Assembly: GCA_964629015.1 (NCBI GenBank)
Contig: CAZVMN010000006.1
Coordinates: 143,125 to 207,124, forward strand
DNA: 64,000 nt
Reading direction: 5' to 3'
Origin: Oceanococcus sp964629015
Lineage (GTDB): Bacteria; Pseudomonadota; Gammaproteobacteria; Nevskiales; Oceanococcaceae
The position numbers and the translations under genes were made by a program. Position 1 is the stretch's first letter, and each line of letters begins with the position of its first letter. Positions 34,136 through 42,413 of the stretch are shown piece by piece. A model generated the notes under the pieces. It was not told the DNA's origin. It saw only the letters and a list, made by a program, of their open reading frames with translations, and searched no databases.

Positions 34136-34250
34136 CAACATCAAGAGTGGATGCTTCGGCGTCCCACCAACCTGCCCTCCCGGCAAGGTGGTGCTGCAAT
34201 CGTAGGATGTGGCCTTTACGGCAACCAATGGGATTCCTTCAGCAGCTCCG
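34136..34250 (+). ncRNA. Candidate structured RNA (leader or sRNA)
   Basis: The predicted transcript begins with a stem GUGGAUGC-UUCG-GCGUCC(C)AC (34147-34167, UUCG tetraloop, U-G wobble and one bulge), then a second hairpin 34165-34193 (CACCA-CC-U-GCC pairing with GGC-A-GG-UGGUG). A third element closes GCUGC (34193-34197) with GCAGC (34242-34246), with AGGA/UCCU and GCC/GGC nested inside. Hairpins 1 and 2 share three bases, so they compete at the base. I recognise no Rfam class. It could be a riboswitch-like leader for the small gene at 34284, or an independent sRNA. Confidence 0.45.
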
Positions 34251-34283
34251 GATGTGGTTTTTCACAACCATGGACGAGCCCCT

Positions 34284-34472
34284 ATGTACGTCAGCAATAC
34301 CCGCGCAGCACCACCAGCTGCCGACACGAACCGCACGCGGCGAACTCATACGCCGCAAAAAGCCAAACCCCTGCCGCTTGAGCAGCAACTTCGCCTGGAA
34401 GGCCATCAGGTCACGCGACAAAACGGCCCGATCGGCACGACGGAATGGATGCTGGTATTGCGGGTGGAGTGA
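34284..34472 (+). CDS. Possible 62-residue protein downstream of the structured RNA
   Basis: Open frame of 62 codons with host-like codon choice in its second half (ending TTEWMLVLRVE). It is rich in Ala/Pro/Thr/Arg at the start and has no recognisable motif. The ribosome-binding site is weak (GAG five bases before ATG). The frame is open from a GTG at 34209, so a longer product is possible. Translation is unproven. The rest of 34078-34631 shows only the promoter, RNA and FNR site listed separately. Confidence 0.35.
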   Translation: MYVSNTRAAPPAADTNRTRRTHTPQKAKPLPLEQQLRLEGHQVTRQNGPIGTTEWMLVLRVE

Positions 34473-34552
34473 CACGCCCCCGCCGTTCTGCTTTAACGAC
34501 TCCGCCCCAAAGGACAGCCACGCCGCCTCAAGCACATTTTCAGAAGTTCATG

Positions 34553-34566
34553 TTGATGTGGATCAA
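34553..34566. promoter_or_regulatory. FNR/Anr box upstream of ompW
   Basis: TTGAT-GTGG-ATCAA is a perfect FNR consensus (TTGAT-N4-ATCAA), centred about 72 bp before the ompW ATG. That placement allows class II activation about 41 bp upstream of a start near 34600. E. coli ompW is a known FNR-responsive gene. Confidence 0.8.
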
Positions 34567-34631
34567 CACAGCGCGTATGTGCGGATCTCACACTCACTGT
34601 GGCGCTATCGCCAAGACCACAGGAGAGAAGA

Positions 34632-35234
34632 ATGACTACATACACCCGCCCACTCTATGCAGCAGCCCTGCTGTTGGTGGGCAGCGCTCAGGCCTATGAC
34701 AGCGGTGACTGGTTACTGCGCGGCGGGGCCCACTACGTCGAGCCAAAAAGCAACAACCACGGCACTGTCAGCGTCGATGGTGCGGCGTCGATCACCGCCA
34801 GCTTGAGCTATTTCTTCACCCCCAATCTGGCGGTGGACGTTCTGGCTGCGATTCCGTTTGAACATGACATCACGCTGAACGGTGACGGCAGCACAGTGGC
34901 CAGCACCATGCACCTTCCGCCGACCGTATCGATGGTCTGGTATCCGAGTGTTGCAGGGAATTGGCAGCCCTTTGTCGGTGCCGGCTTGAACTACACGCTG
35001 TTTTTTGAAGAAGAGACCAAAGGCGCGCTGGATGGCAGCAAGCTCTCACTGGATCCATCCTTCGGATTGGCGGCGGTGGCCGGGATGGAATATCGCCTCC
35101 AAGACAACCTCACCCTGAGCTTGGACGTGCGCTATTTCGACATCGACACGGATGCCTCGTTGGATGGCGCAGATCTGGGCAGCGTTGAAATCGACCCGAT
35201 GGGTTACGGCTTAAGCTTGGGCTACCAGTTTTGA
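34632..35234 (+). CDS. ompW: OmpW family outer membrane protein
   Basis: Eight-stranded outer-membrane barrel forming a hydrophobic channel. 200 residues with signal peptide (ending GSAQA, about residue 20) and the family start SGDWLLRGGAHYVEPKS. YFFTPNLAVDVLAAIPFEHDI and the final GYGLSLGYQF are typical, including the C-terminal Phe needed for barrel insertion. ATG 34632 has AGGAGAG six bases upstream. Its 3' end overlaps the convergent SDR gene by 24 bp. Confidence 0.93.
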   Translation: MTTYTRPLYAAALLLVGSAQAYDSGDWLLRGGAHYVEPKSNNHGTVSVDGAASITASLSYFFTPNLAVDVLAAIPFEHDITLNGDGSTVASTMHLPPTVSMVWYPSVAGNWQPFVGAGLNYTLFFEEETKGALDGSKLSLDPSFGLAAVAGMEYRLQDNLTLSLDVRYFDIDTDASLDGADLGSVEIDPMGYGLSLGYQF

Positions 35235-36656
35235 GCCATGCTCCGCGCCCCGCGCGGTTAGACACACCTCGTCAAGCCAGCCGATCAGTTCATCGATCTC
35301 GCGCTGGCTTGCAGCGGTGGTCGGCAGCACATCCACCGCGTGGGGCTTGCGATCAAACCACAGCGCATCGGTCTGCGATTGGCGCGTCTTGCATGACGCC
35401 AACCACACGGCGGTGTCGCATCCCATCCGAGCATCCCGAAGCTGACCCTTTAGTGCTCGATTGAACCCGGGCAAAGACCGCGCCACCCCGGGCGTTGCCG
35501 CCCATCCCGGGTGCATCGACCAGCACTGGGCCCGGCCCAGACGCCCACTGCGATTCATCCATTGACTCGCATAGATCAATGCCCGCTTGGCCTGAGCGTA
35601 AGCCCGCGTTCCGTCGAATTTCTCGCTCTCGGAATTCATTGATCTCAAATTCATCGGTTGCAGGTACTGACCTCCACTCGCAACCTGAATCACCCGCCCG
35701 CCAGCTTCATCCAGGGCGCCAGCCAGCATGTGGGTGAGCAGCCATGGCGCGAGCAGATTGACCGCCAGGGATTGCTCAAAGCCTTGAGCCGACACGTCGC
35801 GTTGCGCATTCAAGATGCCCGCGTTGTTGATCAGTATGTCGATGCTTGGATGTTGATCGAGAATTTCAAACGCCGCCCGACGCAGCTGATCCAAATCCGA
35901 GACATCCGCCTCAATCGGTACAGCCAGGTCTGATCGGCCATCCGCAAACGCGACAACCTCACGACACGCCGCCGCCAACTTTGCGCTGTCTCGACCCAGC
36001 AATATCACCCGTGCGCCCAGCCGGGCCAGTTCGCAGGCAGCCGCCAAACCCAGGCCCGATGTTGCACCGGTCACAACGGCACATTGTCCATCCAAACGCT
36101 GCGACAAGCCTTTGTTCGGCATGCGCTGATAGCCACGCTGGGTGAAGTTCAGGGCCGCAGGCACCAACAAACGATCGGCGATGTGTTCACCCCATGACGC
36201 CGACACATCCACATCCGGCATCAGCGCAGTTTGCAAGCCCTGCACGGCGCGCGCACCCATCCGATCCATCCAGGGTTGGACAACCCATCGCAGACTCGGT
36301 GGCAAGCGTTCAAATGTGATGCACGCGCGATAGCGGATGCGTGCGGCAAAAGCACCGATGGCTTCTATATCGATGGTATCTACCGCGGAAAAATCTTTGC
36401 CCTGCCCGGAAAGACGCACGCCTGAGTTCTCGCGAACCTCGGTCAGGCGATAGAGCATGGGTGACGGACCCAGCGGCGTATTCAGCTGAACATGAAACTC
36501 ACTGCCAACCCCGGGTAGCCCGGGTGTGAGCTTGCGCGCTCGTGCAACACCTGGGTCCCATTGCTCAACGGTGGAAAAGTCCCGCAAATAAAGGAAGCAG
36601 TCTTGCGCGCTTCGCGGGACATCAATGCACTCATCAAGCTCAATTTCGAGACTCAT
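35211..36656 (-). CDS. SRPBCC-SDR fusion oxidoreductase
   Basis: About 481 residues. Residues 1-150 resemble an SRPBCC/polyketide-cyclase-like ligand-binding domain (IDVPRSAQDCFLYLRDFSTVEQWDPGV). From about residue 190 comes a short-chain dehydrogenase with the nucleotide motif TGATSGLG, NNAG, and YAQAK containing the catalytic Tyr/Lys. The C-terminus extends with a WW-retinol-dehydrogenase-like tail. It lies 67 bp after iucD on the same strand and may share that transcript, but a role in siderophore synthesis is doubtful. The substrate is probably lipophilic. Confidence 0.85.
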   Translation of the reverse strand: MSLEIELDECIDVPRSAQDCFLYLRDFSTVEQWDPGVARARKLTPGLPGVGSEFHVQLNTPLGPSPMLYRLTEVRENSGVRLSGQGKDFSAVDTIDIEAIGAFAARIRYRACITFERLPPSLRWVVQPWMDRMGARAVQGLQTALMPDVDVSASWGEHIADRLLVPAALNFTQRGYQRMPNKGLSQRLDGQCAVVTGATSGLGLAAACELARLGARVILLGRDSAKLAAACREVVAFADGRSDLAVPIEADVSDLDQLRRAAFEILDQHPSIDILINNAGILNAQRDVSAQGFEQSLAVNLLAPWLLTHMLAGALDEAGGRVIQVASGGQYLQPMNLRSMNSESEKFDGTRAYAQAKRALIYASQWMNRSGRLGRAQCWSMHPGWAATPGVARSLPGFNRALKGQLRDARMGCDTAVWLASCKTRQSQTDALWFDRKPHAVDVLPTTAASQREIDELIGWLDEVCLTARGAEHGSKLVAQA

Positions 36657-36723
36657 CACGGGGAACGCCAGACATAACTCCCCCCGATACGACGCGTCAT
36701 CAGATTTGGATTTTCAGCACGCT

Positions 36724-38013
36724 CTAGGCAACTGCCCGTTCGGACGACGGTTGTGAAGTCCACTGCATCGGGCTATCCGCCTGGCCAACGTCGTAATGCG
36801 ATCGTCCAAGCAGATCATTGACCACGCAGGCCGCACGCCACGCCGACAAGCTCAAATTGGGCTCAGCAATGCCATGACTGTGACGCGCGACATTGAGCAA
36901 ATACACCCGCCGACGTTGCTTACCGGGCCACGGCGCAGCAAACGCCTGATCCAAGCAAGGGCGACCACAGGCATCGCGCTCCAGCACATCAACAAGCGGG
37001 TTGAGACAGGTCGGCAACGCATCGGTCAGCCCGGTGCACAGAATCAGCACATCGGCATCCAGGTATTCCATTTGCTCACTCAAGCCATTGCGCATCTCCA
37101 ACGCGTAGTGGCCGTGGAAACGCAGCGAGGACAACTCCCGGTGCGGCCTCAGTGCGAGATCCACGCGCCCGGACTCAACATGGGCCAGCCGATAGAACCG
37201 CTGATACAACGCCTTGAGGGTACTCGGCGAAATGCCGTCCGATGCCAGTTTCTGCTCCTGCAAAGTGCGCTGACGCTGAGCGGCAGGCAGTTGCTGAAAG
37301 ACACGTGCGTAGTCGGGCGTGAACCAGTCATTCACGAACGGTGATTCATCCAACGGTAGGAAATTGCTGCGCCGGGAAACCCAGGTCAGCGCGTCCGGCT
37401 CACCCCAAACATTGTCGAGGACGTTGAGCACGATCTCTGCCCCCGTCTGGCCACCGCCGATCACCGCAACCCGCTTGCCGCATAGGTCCAGGTGACGCTG
37501 GGCGATGCCCAGTGCGTGAAAACAGTTGTCCGATAACAGTTCGGTGCAGCATGGCGGTATGTACGGTTGCTTGCCCGCAGCCACACACAAATTGCGCGCT
37601 CGCACATCCTGGCCACGCACGGTGAGACGAAAGCACTCGCCATCGTCTTCGACCGCGTCCACCGGGCTGTCCATCTGCAGAATGTCCAGGCGTTGCGCCA
37701 CCCAACTCAGATAATCCGCGAACTCCTGTCGGGTGATCGCGTCCTGCTCGGCATTGACGAAGGCGTAAAAGCGCCGTTTGTCGACCAGGTAGGACAGAAA
37801 GCTGTACGGATTGGTGGGATCGACCGGCGTCACCAGATCCTTGAGGTAGGAGGTCTGCAACAAGGCTTGCGGCAGCATCATGCCGGGGTGCCAGCTGTGC
37901 GTGGCTTTGGCCTCGAAGAAGCGGGCATTCAGCGGTTGCCGATGCAGCAATGCGGCCACCGCAAGATTGAACGGTCCGGCGCCAATCCCGGCCACATCGA
38001 GTATGTCGCTCAT
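36724..38013 (-). CDS. iucD: L-lysine N6-monooxygenase (aerobactin type)
   Basis: FAD/NADPH enzyme that N-hydroxylates the side chain of lysine, first step of hydroxamate siderophore synthesis. 429 residues: FAD motif GIGAGPFNLAVAALL near the N-terminus, WHPGMMLPQALLQTSYLKDL, the NADPH site VIGGGQTGAE, and the C-terminal ATG-like LCTGLTDALP. Last of four overlapping genes in the order iucA-iucB-iucC-iucD; its ATG overlaps the iucC stop. Ornithine as substrate is less likely given the operon composition. Confidence 0.92.
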   Translation of the reverse strand: MSDILDVAGIGAGPFNLAVAALLHRQPLNARFFEAKATHSWHPGMMLPQALLQTSYLKDLVTPVDPTNPYSFLSYLVDKRRFYAFVNAEQDAITRQEFADYLSWVAQRLDILQMDSPVDAVEDDGECFRLTVRGQDVRARNLCVAAGKQPYIPPCCTELLSDNCFHALGIAQRHLDLCGKRVAVIGGGQTGAEIVLNVLDNVWGEPDALTWVSRRSNFLPLDESPFVNDWFTPDYARVFQQLPAAQRQRTLQEQKLASDGISPSTLKALYQRFYRLAHVESGRVDLALRPHRELSSLRFHGHYALEMRNGLSEQMEYLDADVLILCTGLTDALPTCLNPLVDVLERDACGRPCLDQAFAAPWPGKQRRRVYLLNVARHSHGIAEPNLSLSAWRAACVVNDLLGRSHYDVGQADSPMQWTSQPSSERAVA

Positions 38014-39785
38014 GATGCTGCCCTCAGTTCGATAGCCTGCGATCTGGCCAATGCGATGGGGTTGTCGAGGTCACCGCCCACGATCGGTGTGGGACGCTCG
38101 GCCGAGTCGTCATAACCCAGCTTTAAGCGCACGCGATTGATGCACACCCGCTCAACCCGCGCGCGAAACAGATCAAACAGGGCGAAGCGCTCACTCAAGT
38201 CCGCATGACGCTGCTGATAGCGCTCGATGGCATCCGCCAACACCGCATAGAAGCGCATCTCAGGCAAACCGCTGTCAGCGTCCAGCTGCGCGGACAGATA
38301 GCGCAGGACAGTGACGAAGTGTCCGGTAAACAGATCGTGAAAGATGTACGCAGGCGGCAGCTGGGTGAGGACATCCTGGGCGGATGTGGGCAGGCTGTCA
38401 CGCTCCGGGAAATCTCCACTGGCCAGCCGCAGGTCACCCTGAAAATCTTTCAACAGAACCCGTGCCGGGACATTGTCTTTGAGCATCAGATTGAGATTCT
38501 GAGCATGCGCGACCAAGCCGATGCCGTAACGACACAGCAGGTGATACAAGGGGACTACGACGGCCTCAAACAAGCGCTGCAGCCAGGCCTCGGCTGCCAA
38601 TCCACTGGCCTGAATCAACGCCTTGGCCACGCTGTCCCCGTGCTCATCAACCTGCAACAGCGCGGCCATCAACATGTGTCGCTCCGCATCGCGACAATGT
38701 GCTGCCGGGCTCTGCCGCCAGGTCACGCCGAGCATTTCGCGATAACGATACGGCGTGCCTTGCACCTGCTCATGCAGGCGATGCGGCACATGGATACCGG
38801 CCACTTCCTGCAACACCGCAGTCTGACGCTGCAGCAGTTCCGCATCGCTGTCACACAGGGACTGCATCCATGCAGATAGCGCTGGGCCGCAGCGCATGTA
38901 CTGGCCCGGAATGCCGCGGTAGCACGAGGTGTTCAGCACGGTCAGCGGCAATTTGATGTGGAGGTTCTTGGGCTGTGCGCGATGGGACAGTGTGCGCAGC
39001 GAAACCTGGGGCAAGTAGTCATCACCCAGCGCACCGAGATGAACAATGCGACGTTCCACGATCTCCGCGGCGTAGTGATGACGAATATGGGCCTGCCATT
39101 GCCATGGATGCACCGGCATGACGAGATATTTCGTTGTCGGCAAGCCGGCATCGCTCAGGGCCTGAGCCAAGTCCTGGCGCGCAGCCGAGTCCAGACTTTG
39201 CGCCAGCAGCGCCTCAAACTCCCACTCCGCAGCTATACCGGTAATACACAAGCGGCGATCCACTGCCAGCCACTCCAGCCGAACCGTGCGCGCGGCTTCC
39301 GTGCCGTAGCGGGCGAACTCATCGGCACCCCACCCGATGCGGCCTTTGTTGACCATTGCTTTGGGATGCCCATCGAGCAAACACTGCAGGTCTTCGTCCT
39401 GACACTGCGCCAATTGTGCGGCCGGCATGCCGGCACGGCGCTGGCGCAGAACCACATCCGCGGCCAGCGTGTTGCTGGTTTCATGCAGCAAGTTGCCCAG
39501 CGTGCTTGGGCCAATCTCCAAATCCTGCGCGGCATCGATAAAGAATTGTCCCGCATCTGTCGCTGCTTGCGACTGTCCATGCTGGACGCGCTGCACACTG
39601 GCCGGCGCGATATGCAGCCAATCCCAAACCGTCAAACGGGCCTCAAAGCGGTAACTCACGCCGCCGTGCAGATCGACCTGCCATGCGCCGTCGCCCTGCA
39701 TCCGCGCGCTCAACGCCTGTTCGTAGCACAGCTCAGCCAACGCTTTGGCCACCACCAAGCGATTGGCGTCATGCCAGGCACTCAT
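38010..39785 (-). CDS. iucC: NIS synthetase, IucC type
   Basis: NRPS-independent siderophore synthetase that joins the second N6-acetyl-N6-hydroxylysine to citrate. 591 residues from ATG 39785, which overlaps the iucB stop. The IucA/IucC family motifs are present: MPVHPWQWQAHI, KLPLTVLNTSCYRGIPGQYM, and VAHAQNLNLMLKD, plus the C-terminal FhuF-like part. The reading frame extends 13 codons upstream without need. It pairs with the IucA homologue at 40486. Confidence 0.92.
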   Translation of the reverse strand: MSAWHDANRLVVAKALAELCYEQALSARMQGDGAWQVDLHGGVSYRFEARLTVWDWLHIAPASVQRVQHGQSQAATDAGQFFIDAAQDLEIGPSTLGNLLHETSNTLAADVVLRQRRAGMPAAQLAQCQDEDLQCLLDGHPKAMVNKGRIGWGADEFARYGTEAARTVRLEWLAVDRRLCITGIAAEWEFEALLAQSLDSAARQDLAQALSDAGLPTTKYLVMPVHPWQWQAHIRHHYAAEIVERRIVHLGALGDDYLPQVSLRTLSHRAQPKNLHIKLPLTVLNTSCYRGIPGQYMRCGPALSAWMQSLCDSDAELLQRQTAVLQEVAGIHVPHRLHEQVQGTPYRYREMLGVTWRQSPAAHCRDAERHMLMAALLQVDEHGDSVAKALIQASGLAAEAWLQRLFEAVVVPLYHLLCRYGIGLVAHAQNLNLMLKDNVPARVLLKDFQGDLRLASGDFPERDSLPTSAQDVLTQLPPAYIFHDLFTGHFVTVLRYLSAQLDADSGLPEMRFYAVLADAIERYQQRHADLSERFALFDLFRARVERVCINRVRLKLGYDDSAERPTPIVGGDLDNPIALARSQAIELRAAS

Positions 39786-40489
39786 GACCAGCCCGCGTCG
39801 CGGAAAAACGCATCGCGCTCGCACATCACCAGTGCCGCGCGCTTGTGTGGGAAATCGAATTCCTTGATTTTTTTCCAGCCCGGCGCGGAACCCAGATATT
39901 TGAGCAAGGCCGCGTTGTCGGCACGCGGTTCACCCACCAGTCGCATCGTGCGCGCGTCATCCAAAAACATGAAATGGCTCAGACTTTCAATCCACGCACG
40001 GGCAAACGCCGGCCCCAGATATTGGCGCTCGCCGACCAGCAGGTGCATACCGCGATCAAACGGGTCCGCGTCGTAATAGGGGCCGAGGCGATCTTCCAAA
40101 GCCCAATACAGCTCGAAGTAGCCGAAAGGCTCATCATCGAAACAGGCAATCAGGGGATCTTTGTGCGGATCGGCCAACACCGATTTGATATACGCGGCCT
40201 GCACTGCAGCGTCGCCCGGTTGCTCCCAGAACGCATCGACCCGCGGATCGTTCATCCAGCGGGTAAACGCATCCAGATCCCGAGCCAGATCAATGCGACG
40301 CAAGCTCAGTGTTTTGCCAAGGTCAGGAATCTCACGACGGTAGACCGCGCCCTCGGGCAAAGCTAAACGCACCGGGTGCTTCACGCCCTCAGCACTTTGC
40401 GTCCAACTCAGCGGATGTCGCCCGCCGTTGATGCCCAGATAAGCGCTGTGCGTGGCGTATGCGTCAGCAGCCAGTGTGGCGGCAGTCAT
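39782..40489 (-). CDS. iucB: N6-hydroxylysine O-/N-acetyltransferase (IucB/AlcB type)
   Basis: GNAT-fold enzyme that acetylates N6-hydroxylysine. 235 residues; RRIDLARDLDAFTRWMNDPRVDAFWE, FGYFELYWALEDRLG and GMHLLVGERQYLGPAFARAW are characteristic of the siderophore acyltransferase subgroup. It is shorter than E. coli IucB (about 315 residues), lacking N-terminal sequence. ATG 40489 overlaps the iucA stop, so all four genes are translationally coupled. Acetyl is the expected donor, but other acyl groups cannot be excluded. Confidence 0.88.
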   Translation of the reverse strand: MTAATLAADAYATHSAYLGINGGRHPLSWTQSAEGVKHPVRLALPEGAVYRREIPDLGKTLSLRRIDLARDLDAFTRWMNDPRVDAFWEQPGDAAVQAAYIKSVLADPHKDPLIACFDDEPFGYFELYWALEDRLGPYYDADPFDRGMHLLVGERQYLGPAFARAWIESLSHFMFLDDARTMRLVGEPRADNAALLKYLGSAPGWKKIKEFDFPHKRAALVMCERDAFFRDAGWS

Positions 40490-42303
40490 GACAACTCCTT
40501 TTTGAAAATCAGGGGATTGGGCAAGCGGTGATAGATCGCCAGCGGATCTTCGGTGGTGGTTTCGTTGAGCCCGATCAGCGCACACTGGAAATTGCCTTTG
40601 GCCCACAACTGCGGCGTATCCAGGATGTAATTCAGGCACCCGGTATCAGCACGCGGGCCTTTGCGCAGCTGATCGAGCCACGCGCGCAAATGCATGAGCA
40701 ACGTGCTTTCTGGGCAAAGGCCGGCCGCGGCCAAAGCGCTGATCAAGCCCCAGGTGCTGTTGACGATCAGGTAGTACACGAACAAACGATTGGCCATCTC
40801 GTCATCAATCACATTGGACGTCTCGCGCCCCAGTTCGGGCAGATACGGCGCCAGCAGCGATGCGCCCAACTGACTGAAGCCGCTGCCCTGGCAATCGCGG
40901 AACCAGGCGGCACACGGAAGGTCTTGGTCGAACCCGATCACCAGATTCTGTTGGTGCGCGCCATACAACCAGCCGTAATCCGCCTGGGCAATGATCAAAG
41001 GCTCAACGGCAACCCTGAAGAGCCGTTCAAACCAATCCACACAGGCGTGCTCGATGGAAAGCCCAACGCGTTGCGCATACTGAGAAACCAACTGCGCCGC
41101 GCGGCAGGGCTCGGCGTAGGGATGATCCTGGGTCAGCGTTGCTAGCAGGCATACATTGTCAGCCTGCTGATGTTGAAATGGATTTTCCCGCAGCAGAACC
41201 AGCGACTCGGCCAGCGGTTCGCCCGCTGTGGGCTTCAGCATCGCGTAGGCTGGCTCCGCGAGCACGCTGAAGTTTGGATAGCGGCGCGCGAATGCCTCCC
41301 CCATGGGCGTGGCCCGAATACGCGACACCTCCAGGCCGCGTGCCATTTCCTGCGGCTGCAAGGTGCGCAAGGAATTGGTCAATCGCAAGCTCAATGAAAA
41401 CTTCAGCATCCAGGGGCTGTGCGGCGCATAAATCGCGCGCAGCGACGAGGTGGCCGACCACTCCGGTCGCCCTTCGCCGAGCACCACGAGATCCCCGCTG
41501 GCAAGCAGTTCACCCACCGCTGCGCTGTCTTGAAGCACGCGCCACTGCCAGGGATGCGCCGGCATCACGGTGAAACCCTCGGGCGCGTTCAAGTCGGCGG
41601 CATCGCAAGCCATCAGCTCGCGCATCAACGTCTGACATCCCACCGGAAAACTGCTCTGACCCTGAAGATTTTGTGGTCGAACAGCGAGCCATGTCAGGGC
41701 AAAGCGTTGGGCGAATTCCGGGGCATATAACACGGCATCCTGATCGGAGAACGGTTCGCGGCTTTTCGGCGTGGGATGAATCGAATGCCCAACAAACAAC
41801 GCCTGCTCGGAGGCGATAAAGCTCAATGGCTGCCTGAACAGCGCATCAAACTCCGCCTCACGTGCAAGTAAGCTCAAACCCAGATTGCGCTCACTCATGC
41901 GGACGCGCTCAACAAACTGGCGCCGACCGACCTCATCAGCCTGGGGAAATAGGCCCGGCTCCCCAGCGAGCAGTTCTGCTGCGCCGGCCAGATCAATCCA
42001 CGCCGAATGTTGATCTGAACAAACCCGAAGTATCTCCGGTGCGAACTGATGACGTCCGCATGCACTGCGATAGCGTGCGCCGACCCAGAGTTGCTCGCCG
42101 CGTGAGGCCAGAGCAATACACACCGCTGGTGATGAAACACCTTCCGGACAGGCGCCATCGTAATGCCAGCTGGCCAAGTCCGTTTCACGGATCAAGGCAT
42201 TGAAGAAACAATTCATCGACAACCGACGGGCTGCTCTGACGGTTTCCTGACAGGCAGAGGGGAAGGCCTTGGTAGCGGCCGCAGATGCGCTGGCGATGCT
42301 CAT
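40486..42303 (-). CDS. iucA: NIS synthetase, IucA type
   Basis: Condenses the first N6-acetyl-N6-hydroxylysine with citrate, using ATP. 605 residues from ATG 42303; the Fur-box-like site just upstream argues against the longer frame. Motifs: VGHSIHPTPKSREPF, MPAHPWQWRVLQ, ATSSLRAIYAPHSPWMLKFSLSLR (in parts), and GAHQQNLVI near the C-terminus. First gene of the iucABCD unit and divergent from an MFS exporter. Confidence 0.92.
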   Translation of the reverse strand: MSIASASAAATKAFPSACQETVRAARRLSMNCFFNALIRETDLASWHYDGACPEGVSSPAVCIALASRGEQLWVGARYRSACGRHQFAPEILRVCSDQHSAWIDLAGAAELLAGEPGLFPQADEVGRRQFVERVRMSERNLGLSLLAREAEFDALFRQPLSFIASEQALFVGHSIHPTPKSREPFSDQDAVLYAPEFAQRFALTWLAVRPQNLQGQSSFPVGCQTLMRELMACDAADLNAPEGFTVMPAHPWQWRVLQDSAAVGELLASGDLVVLGEGRPEWSATSSLRAIYAPHSPWMLKFSLSLRLTNSLRTLQPQEMARGLEVSRIRATPMGEAFARRYPNFSVLAEPAYAMLKPTAGEPLAESLVLLRENPFQHQQADNVCLLATLTQDHPYAEPCRAAQLVSQYAQRVGLSIEHACVDWFERLFRVAVEPLIIAQADYGWLYGAHQQNLVIGFDQDLPCAAWFRDCQGSGFSQLGASLLAPYLPELGRETSNVIDDEMANRLFVYYLIVNSTWGLISALAAAGLCPESTLLMHLRAWLDQLRKGPRADTGCLNYILDTPQLWAKGNFQCALIGLNETTTEDPLAIYHRLPNPLIFKKELS

Positions 42304-42316
42304 GGACGCGCATCGT

Positions 42317-42335
42317 AATAAGTATGATTTGCATT
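42317..42335. promoter_or_regulatory. Fur box of the siderophore operon
   Basis: The minus-strand 19-mer AATGCAAATCATACTTATT agrees with 14 of 19 positions of the Fur consensus AATGATAATCATTATCATT. It lies 14 bp before iucA and 79 bp before the divergent MFS gene, so iron control of both is likely. Confidence 0.65.
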
Positions 42336-42413
42336 TGCAAATTCTCAACGCTATCGTGCCGACGGTTTTATGACACGACATAAACCCTCACCACGCCCCT
42401 GCCCGATGCCCGC

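Noticed and set aside
34165..34176. CCACCAACCTGCC resembling the end of a cobalamin-riboswitch B12 box
   Set aside because: Only the last bases match; other conserved cobalamin elements are absent and no B12 gene follows.
34147..34635. 162-codon frame through the structured RNA region
   Set aside because: Cys/Trp/Arg-rich composition, no start signal, and it runs through the hairpins and the FNR box into the ompW start.
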